Shown here in pieces: positions 34,061-37,526 of a DNA stretch of 37,526 bases; the stretch's first letter is position 1, and every line of letters begins with the position of its first letter. The notes beneath the pieces were generated by a model that was not told where the DNA came from, searched no databases, and saw only the letters and a program-made list of their open reading frames with translations. The position numbers and the translations under genes were made by a program. This DNA comes from Anaerolineae bacterium (GTDB taxonomy: Bacteria > Chloroflexota > Anaerolineae > Aggregatilineales > UBA3940). Location of the stretch: assembly GCA_016928235.1 (NCBI GenBank), contig JAFGLD010000361.1, forward strand, positions 1-37,526, given 5' to 3'.

Positions 34061-34855
34061 ATGCAAGAGAGAATTCAGCAGGTTCTGACCGACATCGAGC
34101 AAAAAGCGAATGTTCGCATTGTCTATGCCTGCGAATCGGGCTCCCGCGCCTGGGGCTTTCCCTCAGCCAACAGCGATTATGATGTGCGTTTTATCTATCT
34201 GCGCCCCAAACACTGGTACTTGTCGATTGACGTCGAACATCACCGTGATGTCATCGAGCAGCCCATCTCCGATCAGCTCGACATCAACGGCTGGGATTTG
34301 CGGAAAGCACTCAAGCTGTTCAGGAAATCCAATCCCCCACTCCTGGAGTGGCTTCACTCACCCATCATCTATCTCGATGACTATAGCGTAGCCGATGATC
34401 TCAGAAAGCTCCTTCCGGTTTACTATTCGCCCATCGCATCGTTTTACCACTATCTGCACATGGCCAAAGGCAATCTTCGCGATTACCTTCAGGGCGATAT
34501 TGTCTGGGTCAAGAAATATTTCTATGTTCTGCGCCCACTGCTGGCCATGAAGTGGATCGAGGAGGGACGTGGTATCGTGCCAATGGCATTCGATACGCTG
34601 GTGCAAGAAGTAGTGGGCGATGAAGCTGTCCGGCAAGAAATCACGAACTTGCTGGAGCGTAAAAAACGCGGGGATGAGCTTGCCCGCGAGCCTCGCATCC
34701 CGATCATTAGCGATTTCATCGAGCGTGAGATTGAGCAGTTCAAGGCAGAGGCTGTAACACCCGATCAGAACCGCCGCAGCATTGAGACACTCGATGAGCT
34801 GTTCCGCCAGGTGTTGGACAAAGTCTGGCAGCCACAATCAACCGACAAGATATGA
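34061..34855 (+). CDS. RlaP-type predicted nucleotidyltransferase (PF10127)
   Basis: A 264-residue protein of the DNA polymerase beta superfamily, RlaP/YcgL group. The N-terminal catalytic motif is ESGSRAWGFPSANSDYDVRF, with the GS pair and the two Asp residues spaced as in minimal nucleotidyltransferases. Further family blocks are DINGWDLRKALKLFRKSNPP, LLEWLHSPI, MAKGNLRDYL and KKYFYVLRPLLAMKWI. The group is proposed to work in RNA repair with RtcB or other ligases; none is adjacent, so the target is unknown. The start is ATG 34061. A TATAGT box about 20 bases upstream may be its promoter. It converges on the HicB-like/DinB gene. Confidence 0.85.
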   Translation: MQERIQQVLTDIEQKANVRIVYACESGSRAWGFPSANSDYDVRFIYLRPKHWYLSIDVEHHRDVIEQPISDQLDINGWDLRKALKLFRKSNPPLLEWLHSPIIYLDDYSVADDLRKLLPVYYSPIASFYHYLHMAKGNLRDYLQGDIVWVKKYFYVLRPLLAMKWIEEGRGIVPMAFDTLVQEVVGDEAVRQEITNLLERKKRGDELAREPRIPIISDFIEREIEQFKAEAVTPDQNRRSIETLDELFRQVLDKVWQPQSTDKI

Positions 34856-34891
34856 GGACCCGCGCCACATATCGACCGCCGCTACCTGAGT

Positions 34892-34928
34892 GTTTCGCGG
34901 CATATAACAATTACTGATGCCGCGAAAC
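34892..34928. terminator. bidirectional hairpin between convergent genes
   Basis: Perfect 12-bp stem GTTTCGCGGCAT (34892-34903) and ATGCCGCGAAAC (34917-34928) with a 13-base loop, in the 74-base gap between the nucleotidyltransferase stop and the stop of the minus-strand gene. No long T-run is present on either side, so termination strength is uncertain. Confidence 0.6.
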
Positions 34929-34929
34929 G

Positions 34930-35625
34930 TTAGGCTTCGGAAGTTTGGGCCTGGAGCAGCTTTGCAATGGACTGTGTATGGTCACGCTCGTGCCACAAAA
35001 CACGGCGAATCAATTTGCGCGCCGACCATCCCTCACCATCTACCCAGGCTGTGTGCTCAGTGCCAACCAGATCTGGCAGGCACGCAAGCAGTTGAGCGCG
35101 AACATTCGCCAGCCGCGCCAACGGCTCATCCGGTAGATCCCTTTCAGTACAAGCCACATCCAACCGATCAAGATACCACCATTCCTCACTGCCAATATGC
35201 CTCAAAATATCATCGATGGAGCCAAAATCCTCCCCATCAATTGTCTCCGCGCGCCTTGCCGGTGAAACAGTCTCGACCAGATCCAACAGATCGCTGCGCG
35301 AGCAGGCCAGCAAGCGACGTACATATTCACCTTCCTCACTGCTCAAGGGAATACGATCATCTTCGAAGAATGCATGAGCGATGTAGCCCTGTCCAGTCTG
35401 GACAGACTTAAAGACCTCGACCACATGAACATCGATATACGGATCCTCAAACGCGCGCTCCGGCCAGTGTCGGCTCAACCAGCGTTGATAACCCGCAATA
35501 CTGGCTCCGGCCTGGCTGATAGCCTCGGCCCGTGTTTTGCCTGTGCTGTAACAACCCGGCAGCTCGAATACCCAGGCAATCCAGTAATCCGGTTTTATGT
35601 CTTCGATGCCAAGTCGATAGCGCAT
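34930..35625 (-). CDS. HicB-like / DinB-like fusion protein
   Basis: A 231-residue two-domain protein. Residues ~1-60 look like a HicB-type antitoxin fold (DYWIAWVFELPGCYSTGKTR, then AEAISQAGASIAGYQRWL). The second part is a DinB-like four-helix bundle: LRHIGSEEWWYLDRLD and the late HERDHTQSI, which together give the usual three-histidine metal set. No HicA toxin gene is nearby, so a classic toxin-antitoxin role is unlikely; the first domain may only sense or bind. An in-frame GTG exists at 35640, but the ATG at 35623-35625 with a G-run upstream is preferred. The last codons overlap a copy of the GGCTTCGGAAGTTT repeat. Confidence 0.8.
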   Translation of the reverse strand: MRYRLGIEDIKPDYWIAWVFELPGCYSTGKTRAEAISQAGASIAGYQRWLSRHWPERAFEDPYIDVHVVEVFKSVQTGQGYIAHAFFEDDRIPLSSEEGEYVRRLLACSRSDLLDLVETVSPARRAETIDGEDFGSIDDILRHIGSEEWWYLDRLDVACTERDLPDEPLARLANVRAQLLACLPDLVGTEHTAWVDGEGWSARKLIRRVLWHERDHTQSIAKLLQAQTSEA

Positions 35626-35766
35626 GATATTACCCCCCACGATATGACAGCAGATAAAGAAGTGCTTCTCATTGTACGCAACTTTTCTTACTTTGCGAAG
35701 CGAGCACGAAGCAGTAAGATCAGATTAGAGCATCCGCCATTGGCCATCAACCAAAGAGGAGCATGA

Positions 35767-36780
35767 ATGACCACAAACGCTATCCACACGCTTGAGAGTC
35801 TGCCACGTGTCCAATTAGCACACCTCCCTACCCCGATCGAGCCACTGCCGAATTTAAGCAAATATCTGGGAGGGGTTGAGCTATGGATCAAGCGAGATGA
35901 TCAGACCGGATTGGCAACCGGTGGCAACAAAGCGCGTAAACTCGAATACCTGCTGGGTGAGGCACGTAAGGTTGGGGCAGACAGCTTGATCACTGCCGGA
36001 TCAACACAATCGAACCACGCCCGGCAAACAGCCGCTGCCGCCGCCAGGTGTGGCCTGGAGTGTCATCTGGCGCTCTATGCGCCTGACAGTCAGCCTCCCG
36101 ATCAGCCGGAAGGCAACATCCTGCTCGACCTGCTGCTGGGCGCAACCATCCATTGGACAGATGAACACGCGCCCTACCGGCAAACCATCCGGCATATTGA
36201 AGAAAAGCTCAAAGCCGCAGGCAGACGCCCTTACGTCGTGCCCTACGGCGGCTCAAGCCCAATTGGGATGATGGGATATGTCACAGCCATGCAGGAGCTG
36301 ATCAATCAAAGTGAGCTTGTGGGAGTATTGGATGCGGTGGTCTTTGCAAGCTCATCGGGTGGCACCCAGGCCGGGATGATTTTGGGGAGTTATCTGACAG
36401 GATGGTCAGGCAAAGCCCGCCTGCTGGGGATCAGCGTCGACGAGCGCGAAGCCACGATCGGTCCACGTATATCCAACCTGATCAACCAGGGAGCGCAAAC
36501 CCTTGGCCTGGATTGGTGGGTCAACGATGATGTCGTCGATATCAACGACGATTACCTGGGTGGCGGCTATGCCATCGTCGGCGACGCTGAACGTGAAGCT
36601 ATCAAGCTGCTGGCCCAACATGAGGGCATACTGGTCGATCCCGTGTACACCGGGCGCGCACTGGCCGGGCTGATCGATCTCATCCGTCGAAATGAGTTTA
36701 AGCCCGGCCAGAAGGTGCTATTTTGGCATACCGGCGGCACAGCCGCGCTGTTTGCCTTTGGGAACGAATTGGGAATGTAG
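35767..36780 (+). CDS. dcyD: D-cysteine desulfhydrase / ACC deaminase-family PLP enzyme
   Basis: A 337-residue fold-type II PLP enzyme. The PLP lysine lies in TGGNKARKLEYLLGEA; the substrate-carboxylate loop is TAGSTQSNHARQTAAAAA; the phosphate-binding stretch is SSSGGTQAGMILG; the C-terminal GILVDPVYTGRALAGL and FWHTGGTAALFAF complete the family pattern. Such enzymes convert D-cysteine to pyruvate, H2S and ammonia, or deaminate 1-aminocyclopropane-1-carboxylate; the long GG-containing loop favours the desulfhydrase side, but L-cysteate or other lyase activities are possible. The start is ATG 35767 with AGAGGAG upstream. It stands alone, convergent with the next gene 12 bases away. Confidence 0.88.
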   Translation: MTTNAIHTLESLPRVQLAHLPTPIEPLPNLSKYLGGVELWIKRDDQTGLATGGNKARKLEYLLGEARKVGADSLITAGSTQSNHARQTAAAAARCGLECHLALYAPDSQPPDQPEGNILLDLLLGATIHWTDEHAPYRQTIRHIEEKLKAAGRRPYVVPYGGSSPIGMMGYVTAMQELINQSELVGVLDAVVFASSSGGTQAGMILGSYLTGWSGKARLLGISVDEREATIGPRISNLINQGAQTLGLDWWVNDDVVDINDDYLGGGYAIVGDAEREAIKLLAQHEGILVDPVYTGRALAGLIDLIRRNEFKPGQKVLFWHTGGTAALFAFGNELGM

Positions 36781-36792
36781 GCGATCAAAGAC

Positions 36793-37317
36793 CTACTGGG
36801 TGCTTATCTCACTATCCTCTTCGTCCGGGACATAAAAGGCTTTGATCGCTTCATGATGGACGTAAGCCAGACCCGCCGCCGCGTGAACCGACACTGCATC
36901 GGTGTAGAGCGATGTAATACGAATGTTAGAAGCAAAAAAGAACGGACCGGCCAACATGGAAAACACATCTACCACTTTGGTGTCCATGCCCATGTGAAAA
37001 TCGCCATGGAGCAGGTAGGTCTCGGTCAGACATACAATGCGGGCCACTTTGGGCAGCGGTTTGATCTCCTCAAGAGTCAATTTACCCAGAATGAGCACAT
37101 GCAGTTCCTTCTTGGGAACATAGAGTGCTGTGGCTGCCATAGGTTCCATCTGGATGCCGGGACGAAGTGAAACCACCATCGCATCGAAGATGGTGAGCGT
37201 GGTCCGCGAAGCATCGTTCAGATAAACAGTCGGGTTACCCAAAGGCCGCAACTCACCACTGATCCGGTAATTGGCGGTCAAGATGTCTACCGGGTATCGC
37301 TTCTCGATAATTTGCAC
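36793..37317 (-). CDS. conserved-type protein of unknown function
   Basis: A 174-residue cytoplasmic protein that I do not recognise. The first half reads like a small beta-barrel (KRYPVDILTANYRISGEL, then VYLNDASRTTLTIFDAMVV), as does the second (ELHVLILGKLTLEEIKPLPK, then FFFASNIRITSLYTDAVSV). There is no signal peptide, membrane helix or catalytic motif. The start is GTG at 37315-37317, firmly set by AAGGAGG seven bases before it. It is probably monocistronic, with a good promoter just upstream. Confidence 0.75.
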   Translation of the reverse strand: MQIIEKRYPVDILTANYRISGELRPLGNPTVYLNDASRTTLTIFDAMVVSLRPGIQMEPMAATALYVPKKELHVLILGKLTLEEIKPLPKVARIVCLTETYLLHGDFHMGMDTKVVDVFSMLAGPFFFASNIRITSLYTDAVSVHAAAGLAYVHHEAIKAFYVPDEEDSEISTQ

Positions 37318-37378
37318 AGTCTAACCTCCTTGGGCAGAAAAGGGACACGCAAAAAAGACAAAAAGCCTGCTTAGTTTC

Positions 37379-37408
37379 ACTATGATGTTTGCCTGCCATA
37401 ACTGTCAA
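37379..37408 (-). promoter_or_regulatory. probable promoter of the 37317 gene
   Basis: On the minus strand TTGACA (37403-37408), an 18-base spacer and CATAGT (37379-37384). The -35 is a perfect consensus match within AAGTTGACA. The expected leader is about 55 bases. The rest of the window to 37526 holds no gene I can support. Confidence 0.5.
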
Positions 37409-37526
37409 CTTAGGGTCATTTACCATTTGGATTGATGGACAGCAGATTTGGCAAGCCGAGAAAAAGATCGGGATGTTTTTGAAAAAGATCAAGAAGTTTT
37501 CGGGAATGTACCATGCCGTTGGAACA

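Noticed and set aside
34930-35640. A HicAB toxin-antitoxin system
   Set aside because: Only a HicB-like domain is visible, fused to a DinB-like bundle. No small HicA frame lies on either side.

Overview
The window looks like a chromosomal segment of a Chloroflexota (green non-sulfur type) bacterium, perhaps from the Anaerolineae side. This rests on the overall gene content: a nuo cluster with two nuoM genes, a MurE-like ligase of an unusual subtype, several FemAB/FemX-type and DinB-like genes, a lone CpaF-type ATPase, and moderate GC with strong GC3 in the best genes. There is no rRNA gene or other taxonomic marker, so the assignment is an inference. I saw no tRNA gene, CRISPR array or transposase.

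Left part (1-8 kb, almost all minus strand). A three-gene run (2646 to 161) ends in a CcrM/M.HinfI-type GANTC-class DNA methyltransferase. It is translationally coupled to a small PD-(D/E)XK protein, which makes a type II restriction-modification pair likely. Two gene-poor stretches follow (2647-3535 and 4934-5554). Each carries one copy of a short element with terminal inverted repeats, and between them lies a lone CpaF/TadA-type secretion ATPase. Next comes a coupled pair for surface glycan synthesis: a family 2 glycosyltransferase and a polyprenyl-phosphate sugar-phosphate transferase. A lipoprotein gene on the plus strand (8103) diverges from them.

Central part (8.8-24 kb, minus strand). 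This is the bioenergetic core. Reading right to left it runs nuoA, nuoH, nuoJ, nuoK, nuoL, nuoM, a second nuoM, nuoN, atpB, atpE, and atpF fused to the C-terminal delta domain, then a strong terminator and a murE-like gene. All seven membrane subunits of complex I are present. The peripheral-arm genes (nuoBCDEFGI) and the F1 genes (atpAGDC) are all absent, so the segment encodes proton-translocating membrane sectors. NuoL has a longer C-terminal lateral-helix region than usual, which fits an extended membrane arm with four antiporter-like subunits. The second NuoM lacks the TM7 lysine. A beta-propeller lipoprotein gene lies upstream of nuoA, behind its own terminator.

Right part (24.5-37.5 kb, mostly plus strand). 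The genes are a FemX-like aminoacyl transferase, a large TPR protein, and a compact Hsp70 module: a J-like protein lacking HPD, then GrpE, then a short Hsp70. After these come a DinB-like protein, a second FemX-like paralogue, a small membrane protein, a nitroreductase and a RlaP-type nucleotidyltransferase. A minus-strand HicB-like/DinB fusion, a D-cysteine desulfhydrase-type PLP enzyme and a conserved protein of unknown function complete the window. Several hairpins and short repeats mark the intergenic regions.
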